From: Natronorubrum halophilum
GTDB lineage: Archaea; Halobacteriota; Halobacteria; Halobacteriales; Natrialbaceae
NCBI RefSeq assembly: GCF_003670115.1
Contig: NZ_QQTY01000001.1
Span: 558,001-622,000 of the forward strand
Length of the DNA stretch: 64,000 nucleotides
Reading direction: 5' to 3'
The notes beneath the pieces were generated by a model, which made no database searches, had not been told where the DNA came from, and saw nothing but the letters and a program-made list of their open reading frames with translations. Shown piece after piece: positions 53,312 to 62,219 of this stretch; positions within the stretch are counted from its first letter, which is position 1, and every line of letters begins with the position of its first letter. The translations under genes were made by a program, and so were the position numbers.

Positions 53312-55192
53312 ATGAGCGATTCTGACAGTCCCGAACGCGGTGACGGGGGTGGCCCGTCTCAAGGGACGACGGTCCCGCCGGACCAATCGGAGCCGGAGGC
53401 GACGACGGAGACGGTCCGCGATGCGGTCGAACGATCCAGACACGGCGCTCCCGCGGTCGGTTCGGTCGTTCGCGATCGGTTCTCGTCCGACGAGGTCTTC
53501 CAGCGGATCATCGCGGACGCCGACGAAGAGATCACATCGGGAAACCGTGAACTGTTCTTCAGTGGGCTCGCCGCCGGTTTCGCGATCACGATCACGTTTC
53601 TGTTGTACGCCTCGATGTACGCCTCGACGGACGGCCATCCGGTGTTGAGTGCGCTACTGTACCCGCTCGGATTTATCTACATCATCATCGGCGGCTACCA
53701 GCTATATACCGAAAACACGCTCCCGCCAGTCGCGCTGACCCTCGAGCGACTGGCCAGCCTGCCGGCCCTGCTTCGACACTGGACGATCGTCCTCGCGGGG
53801 AACTTCGTTGGCGGTGCGTTCGGCGCAGCGGCACTCACATGGGGTGGTGTGTTCTCACCTGAAGCGGCGACCGAAGCGATGAATATCGCACACCACGGCG
53901 TCGAGACGGCGTGGTGGGACCTGTTCTCCAAAGCGGCCTTCGCCGGTCTGATCGTCGCCGGCGTCGTCTGGGTCACGTTCGCCTCACGCGATACGATCTC
54001 TCGACTCGTCGTCGTCTATCTCGCCTTTCTTGCGATCCCGCTGGGAAACCTGTTTCACGTCGTCGTCTCCTTCACCGAGATGCTCTATCTGGTCTTCGCC
54101 GGTGAACTCGGGATCATCGTCGGGATGACCGAATTCGTCCTGCCCGTACTTCTCGGAAACACCCTCGGCGGCATCCTGCTCGTCACCGTCGTCAACTACT
54201 ACCAGACGAGCGAGAAGCGCCTCGAGTCCGCCCGGTTCGAGGGCATCGAGCGGCGACTCTCCGTTCGCGAGTGGCTCTTCGGGAGCCTCGTCGGTCGGTC
54301 GTACGTGCCGCTGATCGACACGTCCGAGACCGGGATAGCCGACGACGACGAGACGTACCGGATACTGGTCCCGATCGCGAACCCGCGCACCGAATCGCGA
54401 CTCGTCGAACTCGCCACGACCCTCGCGAGCGCTCGCGAATCCGCAATCGTCCACGTCGTCCACATCGTCCAGACGCCCGACCGACCGGCGGCGGCTGGAA
54501 ACGAGACACAGCGCGCCCGGATCATCGATGAATCCGAGGCGCTGCTCGAGAATCTCAACGAATCCGTCGGCCTCGACACCGTCGAGTACGAGACGTCAAC
54601 GATCGTCACCCACCGCTCGTTCGAGGAACTCTTCGACACCGCAGAGCGCCAGCACGCCGACCTCGTGATGATGGGGTGGGCCGGCAACAACCTGTGGGAT
54701 GCCGCGCGCGCCGAACGGCCGCTCAACGAGTTGACCAGCCAGCTTCCGTGCGATTTCCTCGTGTTCAAGGACCGCGGTCTGGACACCTCGCGAATCCTCC
54801 TGCCGACGGCCGGCGGCCCGGATTCGGACCTGAGCGCGGAGGTCGCGACGACGCTCGACACGACCGTCGGCGCCGACGTGTCCCTGCTCCACATCGTCGA
54901 CAATCCCGACGAACGCGAGGCCGGCGAACAATTCCTCTCCGAGTGGGCGGTCGACCACGATTTGCACGACGCCGAAATCATCGTCGACGACTCCGGCGAC
55001 GTCGAGCGGGCGATCTGCCGCGCGGCCGACGACCACACGATGGTGCTGATCGGCGCGACGGAACGCGGATTGCTCTCTCGGCTCGTGACCGGTTCGCTGC
55101 ACCTCGACGTCGTCAACGACGTCGACTGTTCGGTGTTGCTCGCCGAACGCCCGGATCAGCGGTCGCTCTTCAAACGATTGTTCGGCCGGTAG
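53312..55192 (+). CDS. Formate/nitrite transporter-family channel fused to two USP domains
   Basis: 626 aa. After a disordered acidic head (~1-45) come six TM segments (~65-310) with the FNT-type NFVGGAFGAAAL and GNTLGGILLVTVVNYY motifs near pore repeats. Two universal-stress modules follow, ~345-480 and ~490-620 (IGATERGLLSRLVTGSLHLD). The pore should conduct small monovalent anions (formate, nitrite, acetate or hydrosulfide). The C-terminal USPs may gate or sense energy state; their ATP-binding glycine motifs are partly degenerate. Leaderless from CGCTTAGTTCG. Confidence 0.88.
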   Translation: MSDSDSPERGDGGGPSQGTTVPPDQSEPEATTETVRDAVERSRHGAPAVGSVVRDRFSSDEVFQRIIADADEEITSGNRELFFSGLAAGFAITITFLLYASMYASTDGHPVLSALLYPLGFIYIIIGGYQLYTENTLPPVALTLERLASLPALLRHWTIVLAGNFVGGAFGAAALTWGGVFSPEAATEAMNIAHHGVETAWWDLFSKAAFAGLIVAGVVWVTFASRDTISRLVVVYLAFLAIPLGNLFHVVVSFTEMLYLVFAGELGIIVGMTEFVLPVLLGNTLGGILLVTVVNYYQTSEKRLESARFEGIERRLSVREWLFGSLVGRSYVPLIDTSETGIADDDETYRILVPIANPRTESRLVELATTLASARESAIVHVVHIVQTPDRPAAAGNETQRARIIDESEALLENLNESVGLDTVEYETSTIVTHRSFEELFDTAERQHADLVMMGWAGNNLWDAARAERPLNELTSQLPCDFLVFKDRGLDTSRILLPTAGGPDSDLSAEVATTLDTTVGADVSLLHIVDNPDEREAGEQFLSEWAVDHDLHDAEIIVDDSGDVERAICRAADDHTMVLIGATERGLLSRLVTGSLHLDVVNDVDCSVLLAERPDQRSLFKRLFGR

Positions 55193-55274
55193 GCGCGACG
55201 GCTACGGCTCGCTCGAGCGGACGGGCCTCAACCGCGTCCGATGGATTCCTGTTATCGGCGCACGTACGTGACCC

Positions 55275-55985
55275 ATGACTGGGACGACAGCCGTCGTAAC
55301 CGGCGGCACTCGCGGGATCGGACGAGCCGTCGCCGAGGCCTTCGTCGACAATGGAACGACGGTCGTGATCGGCGCTCGAGACGGCGATGCGGTGGCAGAA
55401 ACCGTCGGGGCACTCGAGGAACGACTCGAACCATCCAGGGCGACTGTCGCGGGCGTTCGTACCGACGTGCGCGACGAGTTCGACCTCGAGCGACTGCTCG
55501 AGACCGCCTCGCGAACCGGCGATTCGGGCGGTATCGATCTCGTCGTCCCCGCAGCGGGAGTCTATCACGGCGAGTCGGGCGCAACGCCGACGGATCGCGA
55601 CTCGTACTCGGCGTTCGACGATCACTGGCGGATCAACGCTCGCGGCGTCTTCGCGACGATTCTCGAGTCGCTTCCGCACCTGAACGACGGCGCTCGCGTG
55701 CTCGTTCCGACGGGATCGATCGCTCGCGAGGCGAAACCGGGCTACGGCTCCTACGCGGTCTCGAAGGCGACCGCGGAGGCGGTCGCTCGAGGGTTCGCCG
55801 CCGATACCGCATACACCGTCGGCTGTCTCGATCCGGGGCAGGTCGCGACCGAGCTGTCGGGTGGGACGGGGCGCGATCCGGAATCCGTCGCCGGGCTGTT
55901 CGTCTGGGCGGCGCTCGAGGCCGAACCCGACGAGATCGACGGGAGCGTGGTCGGGTTGAAGGAGTGGAAGCAGGCGACGCGGTGA
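55275..55985 (+). CDS. Short-chain dehydrogenase/reductase
   Basis: 236 aa, classical SDR: NAD(P)-binding TGGTRGIG at residues 9-16, VPAAG for the NNAG position, a catalytic Ser in PTGSIAR and YxxxK in YAVSK. Arg in the first turn after the motif (GARDGD) favours NADP. Substrate unknown. Monocistronic; a TTCCTGTTATCGG about 25 nt upstream may be its promoter. Confidence 0.92.
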   Translation: MTGTTAVVTGGTRGIGRAVAEAFVDNGTTVVIGARDGDAVAETVGALEERLEPSRATVAGVRTDVRDEFDLERLLETASRTGDSGGIDLVVPAAGVYHGESGATPTDRDSYSAFDDHWRINARGVFATILESLPHLNDGARVLVPTGSIAREAKPGYGSYAVSKATAEAVARGFAADTAYTVGCLDPGQVATELSGGTGRDPESVAGLFVWAALEAEPDEIDGSVVGLKEWKQATR

Positions 55986-56166
55986 ATTGCTATCGCGGCA
56001 AGTGGTTTATCCGGTCATTTCGAGGAGATCCCGTGACCGATAGCGGGAGAGCGCACTCGAACCCGGTAGACGCCGTGGTAGTAGCTCGATCCGCGACGCT
56101 GCCGTCGCTCGTCGAGTCGGTATCAGCTCCGCGGAGAAATCTAGTTCGAAGGTCGAAACCGAGGGT

Positions 56167-56451
56167 TCAATCGATGTGGCCTTCGCGACGCAGTTGATCT
56201 GCGTCCTGGCCAGTGTAGCGCCATTCGATCGTTGCCTTCTCATCCTGCCAGTCCCACGGCTCGGCGACGACGATGTCGTCTTGCTCGATCCAGGTGCGGT
56301 ATTTCATCCGCCCGGGAATGCGGCCGAGACGTTCCTCACCGTCTTCACAACGGAGTTGGACGTGGTTGCCACCAAGATGTTCGGTTACGACGGCGAATAC
56401 TTCATCGCTGTTGGGCATACGGAGGTTCCGTCGCCCGGAGTCTTCTGTCAC
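56167..56451 (-). CDS. eif1A: Translation initiation factor aIF1A
   Basis: 94 aa from a GTG at 56451. An in-frame ATG at 56475 exists but sits inside the TATA box, so the GTG, about 27 nt downstream of it, is the likely leaderless start; the protein then begins at the family's usual [12 protein letters not shown]. The OB-fold residues [28 protein letters not shown] and a C-terminal helix are complete. It promotes ribosome subunit joining and start-site selection. Confidence 0.9.
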   Translation of the reverse strand: MTEDSGRRNLRMPNSDEVFAVVTEHLGGNHVQLRCEDGEERLGRIPGRMKYRTWIEQDDIVVAEPWDWQDEKATIEWRYTGQDADQLRREGHID

Positions 56452-56473
56452 AACCTGACTACGTGGGGAAGAC

Positions 56474-56482
56474 ATTTAAAAC
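56474..56482 (-). promoter_or_regulatory. TATA box of the aIF1A gene
   Basis: GTTTTAAAT on the minus strand. Its 3' end is the in-frame ATG at 56475, showing that the ATG is promoter DNA and the GTG at 56451 the true start. Confidence 0.55.
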
Positions 56483-56573
56483 ATAGGAGAGACGTGGTAG
56501 CGTCCCACTAACGGCGGTTGGGTTGTCGTTCGAGGGATCATCGATCAGTTCGCCACCGGCCGGATTCGAGACG

Positions 56574-57086
56574 CTACAGTTCGCGTTCCGAATCCGGGTT
56601 CTCGAGGTCCCAGAGAACCTCCGGCAGAAACGCCTCAAGGTTGTCGATCACCGATCGGTCGCTGACGTCGAGCCCCTCGCAGTGTTCGTGGGCCGAGTCC
56701 CGGATGTCGACGTGGAGGTCGCCGTCCTCGAGCCAGACGCCGAGCGGGAAGACCGAACACCGCGTGGGCTTCCAGTCCTCCTCGAGGTGCAGCGAGCAGA
56801 GGCCGTCCTCCCGCAAGAACGCACAGGCACAGCCGTCCTCGTCGACGTGATCGTCCCGGTCTTTCTCCTCGCGCGTGACGAACTTCTCGCCCCGAAACTC
56901 GGTCGTCGTCTCCGCGAGATTCGCCCGTTGAGCCAACTCGAGGAGATCCCTGTCGTAGAGCAAGACGCCGTGCTGGCAACACCAGGTACAGTCCTCGACG
57001 CACTCGAACGTGAGGTCGGGATCGAACTCGACGACGACCTCGCGGTCGGGATAGACTTCGACGCGTCGCGTAGCGTCAGCGCTCAC
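56574..57086 (-). CDS. YkgJ-family Cys-cluster (zinc/iron-chelating) protein
   Basis: 170 aa. CVEDCTWCCQHG (~res 29-40) with DGCACAFLREDGLCSLH and CSVF supplies the eight-cysteine pattern of the YkgJ family, predicted to bind iron or zinc. Relatives accompany redox or maturation functions in many archaea, but the role is unknown. Divergent partners do not help; it follows aIF1A's region on the same strand but separately. Confidence 0.87.
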   Translation of the reverse strand: MSADATRRVEVYPDREVVVEFDPDLTFECVEDCTWCCQHGVLLYDRDLLELAQRANLAETTTEFRGEKFVTREEKDRDDHVDEDGCACAFLREDGLCSLHLEEDWKPTRCSVFPLGVWLEDGDLHVDIRDSAHEHCEGLDVSDRSVIDNLEAFLPEVLWDLENPDSEREL

Positions 57087-57150
57087 GTGATGGGGGATGG
57101 TGGGCGGCCTGAAGTGCCTTTCTACCGATCGTCGTCGCGCGAAACGCGTC

Positions 57151-57894
57151 TTACTCGAGCGGGAGGTGCTCCCGTTCGCTCGAGTCGACGACCGTGTTTC
57201 GGAGCGTGCCGACGCCCTCGTAGGTGATCTCGACGGTGTCGCCGGGTTCGACCAGTCCGGGGTTGGCGGGGCTACCGAAGGCGACGACGTCGCCGGGCCG
57301 GAAGGTGAACCGTCGGGAGAGAACGGAGATGATCTCGTACGGATCGAACAGCATCAGTTCGGTGGTCGCCTCCTGACGGCGCTCGCCGGCGACGTCGGTC
57401 CACATATCGATCGCAGTTGGATCGACGTCGGTCTCGATCCACGGCCCCAGCGGACCGGAGCCGTCGAACGCCTTCCGGGCCGTACGTCCCTGCTGATCGA
57501 GCGCGTCCACGTCGTTCATGACGGTGTAGCCCCGAACGACGTCGGATACGTCGTCTACCGAGAGATTTCGACAGGGCTCGTCGATGACGGCCGCGAGTTC
57601 GCCCGCATAAGTAAGTTCGTCGGTGAACTCGGGATAGGGAATCGGATCCCGGTGGCCGAGCAGCGACGCCGGCGGCTTGATGAAGAAGTCGGGTTCGTCG
57701 GGACGGTCGTACGACATCTGGTCGAGCGTCGCCGCGTAGTTGCGACCGACGCAGTACAGCGTCGAGGGTTCGCAAGGCGGAAGGAGCCTTCCGTCGACAC
57801 CCACCTCGTAAACGCCGTCGTCGCCGCGTACGACGCCGTCATCGTACCGTCCGGTAACCGGACCATCGTCGGTCGCGATCCGCGCGAGTTTCAT
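57151..57894 (-). CDS. Fumarylacetoacetate hydrolase (FAH) family protein
   Basis: 247 aa from the ATG at 57894. The FAH core is clear: YCVGRNYAATLDQM, FIKPPASLLGH, ELTYAGELAAVID with metal-binding acidic residues, VMNDVDALDQQGRTARKAFDGSGPLGPWIE and VVAFGSPANPGLVEPGDTVEI. Members hydrolyse or decarboxylate 2-oxo/acyl-pyruvate compounds (fumarylpyruvate, oxaloacetate). The N-terminal extension to 58221 is rejected. No pathway neighbours. Confidence 0.9.
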   Translation of the reverse strand: MKLARIATDDGPVTGRYDDGVVRGDDGVYEVGVDGRLLPPCEPSTLYCVGRNYAATLDQMSYDRPDEPDFFIKPPASLLGHRDPIPYPEFTDELTYAGELAAVIDEPCRNLSVDDVSDVVRGYTVMNDVDALDQQGRTARKAFDGSGPLGPWIETDVDPTAIDMWTDVAGERRQEATTELMLFDPYEIISVLSRRFTFRPGDVVAFGSPANPGLVEPGDTVEITYEGVGTLRNTVVDSSEREHLPLE

Positions 57895-58084
57895 GATCGG
57901 CGGTCTCGCTTCGCGAACAGTAGTGGTATCGATTTGCCCGCGACATCCGTTCGCGTCGGTGGTCGTACTCGAGTTCGACCCTGTTCCGTGGGGATCGCCC
58001 CTCATCTGACGTCGTGGTTCTCGCCCGACGAGACCGGCATATGGAGGCCCGACGTATTCCCCACCGTACGGACAACGCACGTCC

Positions 58085-58333
58085 ATGTGCGCTACCCTTA
58101 CGGTGGACGACGAAGAGAAGCGGGTCGTCAATACGAACGGGGAGGAGATCGGCACCATCGACGAGGTCGGTACGGGAGTCGCGTACGTCGAACCCGGGCC
58201 GGAGATGGCGGAGTCAATCAAATCGCGGCTTCGTCGAGACCGGGACGTCGCCGGCGGGATGGAGCGCTATCACCTCGACGAGGATCACATCGAGGAGATC
58301 ACCGGAGACGAAGTCCGGCTACAGCAGTTCTAA
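58085..58333 (+). CDS. Small PRC-barrel-like protein
   Basis: 82 aa opening MCATLTVDDEEKRVVNTNGEEI. The alternation V-N-x-x-G-E-x-I-G-T-I-D-E-V-x-x-G-x-A-Y-V matches the PRC-barrel pattern seen in small haloarchaeal proteins thought to bind RNA or other proteins. Fold call by eye only; function unknown. Confidence 0.65.
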   Translation: MCATLTVDDEEKRVVNTNGEEIGTIDEVGTGVAYVEPGPEMAESIKSRLRRDRDVAGGMERYHLDEDHIEEITGDEVRLQQF

Positions 58334-58487
58334 CCGGCTGAGAGCGGTTTCGTCGACTGTGGCCGGGGCGGGAGATCGAATCGGACGCCACACCACTCTA
58401 TCCGACAGGCGTGACATTCGGCTCCGAGAGCCAGCCCGGTTCCGCTCCCTCGAAGACCTGAACGCCCGAGCGACCGCTCCGTCGCGG

Positions 58488-58703
58488 TCACTCCTCGAGG
58501 ACGAGGTACGTGCGCGAACCGCGGTGCTCGAGCGAGACCTCGTCCGTGTCGACGTTCGATTCGACGAACGCCTCGATACCATCGGCGTGCAGGTCGGTGA
58601 CATCGATTCGGCGTCGCTCCGGTTCCAGTTCGAGTGTGGCCGGACCTTCGCGGCCGTCGGTGTGCTCGCTGCGGTCGTCAGTGCTGTCGACGATCAGTGC
58701 CAT
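58488..58703 (-). CDS. Small haloarchaeal protein of unknown function
   Basis: 71 aa from the ATG at 58703 (an ATG at 58742 is also in frame). Acidic, with TLELEPERRRIDVTDLHADG and a C-terminal SNVDTDEVSLEHRGSRTYLVLEE. It follows the 140-aa gene of the cobalamin region by 125 nt on the same strand. No family recognised; coding is likely from composition only. Confidence 0.5.
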   Translation of the reverse strand: MALIVDSTDDRSEHTDGREGPATLELEPERRRIDVTDLHADGIEAFVESNVDTDEVSLEHRGSRTYLVLEE

Positions 58704-58828
58704 ACTGGACGATAACCCGGAAGGTACGTCAATGCGATCCACCCGGAGTGAAAGTGAAAGTGCAGGAGAGCGGCGGTGTCCCGGAGAATCTCCGTCGCCG
58801 CCGATCGCGGCGGCCGTTCACAACCTGG

Positions 58829-59251
58829 CTAGCCTAACTGTTTGATTTCGACCAGATGTGGCCCCTCGTCGGTCTCGAGTGCGACCGTCTCGACGATCGC
58901 GTTTCGCGCTCGAGTCTGCCACGCGTCGACCGCCTCTGCATGACGCTTGCGGAGTCGTTCGGTCTCCGCTACGTCCGCGCCCTCGAGTTCCGTCTCGAGG
59001 GCGGGGTACTCCTCGACGACGTCGGCTTCGATGACGGCGGCTGGCGAAACGTGTACGGCACCGGTTAGTTCGGTGTCGTCGCGCCGGTAGACGTGAAGGC
59101 GGCCCCGCATCCGACCGTGAAACGGCGGCGTCACTCGGAGCACCGCCTCGCCGGGGTTCTCCCGCGTGTACGCGTAGGCGTTGGCGGCGTCCTCCGGCGA
59201 GAGCGCGAGCGAACGGACGGCTGTCGGATCGTCGTCATCGTCTCCGACCAT
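58829..59251 (-). CDS. Conserved haloarchaeal protein downstream of cbiZ, unknown function
   Basis: 140 aa. It begins MVGDDDDDPTAVRSLALSPEDAANAYAYTRENPGEAVLRV and has VTPPFHGRMRGRLHVYR and HAEAVDAWQTRARNAIVETV. A small alpha/beta protein with no catalytic signature. Only 26 nt separate it from cbiZ, so it is probably the last part of the cobalamin transcript and may be linked to B12 chemistry or simply ride along. Confidence 0.72.
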   Translation of the reverse strand: MVGDDDDDPTAVRSLALSPEDAANAYAYTRENPGEAVLRVTPPFHGRMRGRLHVYRRDDTELTGAVHVSPAAVIEADVVEEYPALETELEGADVAETERLRKRHAEAVDAWQTRARNAIVETVALETDEGPHLVEIKQLG

Positions 59252-59277
59252 TGCTCGATCGTTGGACTCGAAGCAGG

Positions 59278-60111
59278 TTAACGTTGCGAGGCGGCGTCAG
59301 AATCCGCCTCGAGCGGCGGTCGAAAGACGTCCGCCCGAACGTCCGTCGAGACGCCGTAGATCGCGTCGGCGACCGACTTCGGGAGTTCCCGGTCGTCGCG
59401 TTCGTAGTGGGCGCGAAGCGAGGCGCGAACGGCCTCCCGAACGCAGGCTCGAGTCGCCGCGCCGACGTCGGTCCCGCTCCCCGAAAATTCGGCCGGCTCG
59501 CCCGTCGGATCGTGTCCGACGACGACCGCGTCCGTCGTCGTCCCCGGAACGCCGGCTTCCGCGAGCAGCGTCGCCGCCTTCGCCTCCGCGGCGACGGCGA
59601 TCAGGTTCGCCAGCGCGCCGGGAGCGAGCGCCCGCGTCGTGCCGAGGATTACGTTGACCGTCCCTCGACCCGGCGTCGCGTTCGCGTCATCGGATCCGGA
59701 CGTCGCAGACGGCGACTCGCCGGACGGGGATATCGGCAGCGCGGCCGGGTTCGAGATTCCGGCGGTCGCGTAGGCCGTCACCGAGCCACAGCACGCGCCG
59801 CGGGCCTCCGTCTGTTCGACGCCGGTGAGCAGAGTCGGCCCGGGACCGGTCCGCTCCCGCCGGCTCTCGCTGCGTTTCTCGCGGTCGCGTTCGGAGCCGT
59901 CGTCGGCGAACCCCGCCCGCTCGAGGCGCTCGTCCACGTACGGTCCGAGGTCGGTCCGGTCCCAGCCCTCGGGAACCGTGATATTGTACGCACGGTCGGC
60001 CGTCCGGCGGCCGCCGTTCCACCCGGTCGAGAGCCACTCGGTACCGGGCCGAGCGACCCGGAGGACGCCCGTCCGACGGATCGCATCGTACGGTTGATCA
60101 ACCTCGGTCAT
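59278..60111 (-). CDS. cbiZ: Adenosylcobinamide amidohydrolase CbiZ
   Basis: 277 aa. The core region ARGACCGSVTAYATAGISNPAAL and the later GTVNVILGTTRALAPGALANLIAVAAEAKAATL match CbiZ, which removes the aminopropanol tail of salvaged adenosylcobinamide to give adenosylcobyric acid for re-entry. A low-complexity Ser/Gly/Asp linker (~130-150) interrupts the fold, common in haloarchaeal versions. It overlaps cobD by 4 nt. Confidence 0.9.
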   Translation of the reverse strand: MTEVDQPYDAIRRTGVLRVARPGTEWLSTGWNGGRRTADRAYNITVPEGWDRTDLGPYVDERLERAGFADDGSERDREKRSESRRERTGPGPTLLTGVEQTEARGACCGSVTAYATAGISNPAALPISPSGESPSATSGSDDANATPGRGTVNVILGTTRALAPGALANLIAVAAEAKAATLLAEAGVPGTTTDAVVVGHDPTGEPAEFSGSGTDVGAATRACVREAVRASLRAHYERDDRELPKSVADAIYGVSTDVRADVFRPPLEADSDAASQR

Positions 60112-61181
60112 TCGTGGGACTCGCCGCTGGTGTGCTCACAGCAGTCAGACTCGAGAACGCCGAGCGCCGCGAGCAGCCGATCGTTCGCGTCGCAGTCCTT
60201 GACGGCGACGCGGACGTGCGACTCGAGGCCGCGAAAGGTCCTCGCGTCTCGGATCGCGACGCCGCTCTCACGGGCCGAGGCGATCACCGCGTCGACGTCG
60301 CGGTCGCCGACGTCACACAGCAGGTACGGCGCGTCCGACGGATCGACGTCGAACCGCTCCTCGAGTGCGTCGCGCATCCGATCGCGTTCGCTCGCGACGC
60401 GCTCGCGCGTGTCTCGCACGAACGCGTCCTGATCCAGACAGTGAGCGCCGACGCGGGCGGCGGGGGTTCCGAGCGACCACGCGCGACGGGCCGTCTCGAG
60501 GGACTCCCACCGCCGGCCGGTCGCAACCGCGAACCCGGCGCGCAGCCCCGGAAGACCGAACAGTTTGGTGAGCGAGCGAGCGACGATCACGTGCTCGAGG
60601 CCGAACCCGGCGGCCGACGGCAGGTCGGTAAACCCGAGAAACGCCTCGTCGACCAGGAGCGTCGTTCCGGCCCCTTCACAGCGGGCCGCAAACGCCGCCA
60701 GTTCGTCGGGATCGGCCGCCTCGCCGGTCGGATTGTTCGGCGTACAGACGACCGCGAGCGCGCACTCCTCGAGGACGTCGCCCTCGACTGCCAGAATCTC
60801 GTCGTGCGGAACGAACCGCGGCGACGCCCCCTGCAACTGGACTTCGCGGGCGTACTCGCCAAAACTCGGATAGGGTACGAGGGCGTCGTCGCCGGGCTCG
60901 AGCGCGATCTCCATCGCCGATCGGATCGCGGCCAGCCCGCCGGGCGTCGGGATCACCCGTGCCGGATCGCAGCCGACGAACTCGGCCGCGGCGGCCCGGA
61001 ACGCCGGGTAGTCGTCGTCGGGATACCTGCGGGACTCCTCGAGGGCGCGTTCGTACACCGTCGTCACCCCGTCGGGCGTAGACGGGTTGGTATTGGCCGA
61101 GAAGTCGAGGATCTCGCGATCGGAGTCGCCGCCGTGAGGGACCCGTTCCCCGGTGCGAACCGATTCAGGGTCCACGATCAC
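60108..61181 (-). CDS. cobD: L-threonine-O-3-phosphate decarboxylase CobD (PLP aminotransferase fold)
   Basis: 357 aa. The PLP-fold type I core has NPTGEAADPDEL, a catalytic lysine in ARSLTKLFGLPGLRAG, and an aspartate in LLVDEAFLGFTD. Histidinol-phosphate aminotransferase is the close relative, but its place between cobT and cbiZ (17- and 4-nt overlaps) makes CobD, making (R)-1-amino-2-propanol phosphate for the nucleotide loop, the better call. Confidence 0.9.
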   Translation of the reverse strand: MIVDPESVRTGERVPHGGDSDREILDFSANTNPSTPDGVTTVYERALEESRRYPDDDYPAFRAAAAEFVGCDPARVIPTPGGLAAIRSAMEIALEPGDDALVPYPSFGEYAREVQLQGASPRFVPHDEILAVEGDVLEECALAVVCTPNNPTGEAADPDELAAFAARCEGAGTTLLVDEAFLGFTDLPSAAGFGLEHVIVARSLTKLFGLPGLRAGFAVATGRRWESLETARRAWSLGTPAARVGAHCLDQDAFVRDTRERVASERDRMRDALEERFDVDPSDAPYLLCDVGDRDVDAVIASARESGVAIRDARTFRGLESHVRVAVKDCDANDRLLAALGVLESDCCEHTSGESHE

Positions 61182-62217
61182 CCTCCGGCGCGGCGTCGGT
61201 TCCGGTCGCCCCGACCGGTTCGGTTTCGTCCGCGGCTTCGATACCGAGGCGAGCGCACACGGCCTCGAACCGGTCTAACACCGCCGGCATCCGTCCGTCG
61301 GGAACGAGCGAGAGCGCACCGCCCATCGCGACGCCTTCTTTCGCCACGCCGGCGCAGTAGCGCTCCATGGAGACGTGCTCGCGCTCGTCGAAACCGGGAT
61401 CGGTCACGGTCAGTTCGCAGTTCAGGCGGTAACAGGCCTCCCCGAGTTCGTCGCCCTGCTCGTCCGCGACGAACGAGGTGGTCGCGATCGAGAGGGGAGC
61501 GTCGACGCCGGCGTGGCGAAGGACGCTCGCGACGGCCACCATCTGGGTCCCGCCGGCGAGCGTGACGTCGGTATCCGCCTCGAGCGCGCCGGCAGCGATC
61601 CCCGCCGCGGTCGCCTGTACCGGATCGCCGACGGCGCGGATCGACTCGAGCGGCCGCCCGTCACAGCTCCCGGGGGCGAGGTCGCTGGCCTCGAGCGCCT
61701 CGTCGACGACCCGCCGTTTGGTTTCGATGGGGTTCGTCGGCAGCGACGAGGAGACGCCGGCCGGCTCGCCGAGTGCGGTGAGCACGCCGAGTGCGGTCGT
61801 CGTGCCGCCGGGAACCGTCTCGCCGATCACGAGTTCGTCGTCGGGGAGGCTCGCCCCGTACGTGTGCGCGCGATCGAAAATCGCATCCGCGTCGGGGACG
61901 GCCTCCGGGTCGCGAATATCGGCTCCGGGACCGATCCCGAGGTCGACGGCCGGCGCGGCGGTCGGCTGGGCGAGCCCCGCGTCGACGACCGACACGTCGA
62001 AGTCGACGACCTCGCGCACGGCTCTCGTCACCGCAGCAGGCGTCGGACAGCCGCCCGGGCTCACCGGCGTCACGGGGGCGAGGGTCGGCTCCCCGTACTC
62101 GAGGATTTCGACGTCCGCAGAGGGCGTGTGTTCCATCAGCTCCGGCGCGGCCCCGGCAGCGCTGATGCCGTCGATCAGCGCCGTCTCGGTCGTCCCCGCG
62201 GGAAGGACTACGCGCAT
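61165..62217 (-). CDS. cobT: CobT: nicotinate-nucleotide-dimethylbenzimidazole phosphoribosyltransferase, archaeal type
   Basis: 350 aa. It has VPGGTTTALGVLTALGEPAGVSSSLPTNPIETKRR and the later GGTQMVAVASVLRHAGVDAPLSI, matching the archaeal CobT family (TIGR00303). It activates the lower-ligand base as alpha-ribazole phosphate for cobalamin assembly. Two nt separate it from cobY, and it overlaps cobD by 17 nt. Confidence 0.9.
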   Translation of the reverse strand: MRVVLPAGTTETALIDGISAAGAAPELMEHTPSADVEILEYGEPTLAPVTPVSPGGCPTPAAVTRAVREVVDFDVSVVDAGLAQPTAAPAVDLGIGPGADIRDPEAVPDADAIFDRAHTYGASLPDDELVIGETVPGGTTTALGVLTALGEPAGVSSSLPTNPIETKRRVVDEALEASDLAPGSCDGRPLESIRAVGDPVQATAAGIAAGALEADTDVTLAGGTQMVAVASVLRHAGVDAPLSIATTSFVADEQGDELGEACYRLNCELTVTDPGFDEREHVSMERYCAGVAKEGVAMGGALSLVPDGRMPAVLDRFEAVCARLGIEAADETEPVGATGTDAAPEGDRGP

Positions 62218-62219
62218 CG

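Noticed and set aside
57895-58221. N-terminal extension of the FAH-family protein
   Set aside because: The added residues are Ser/Thr/Arg-rich without family similarity, and the core starts normally at the ATG at 57894.
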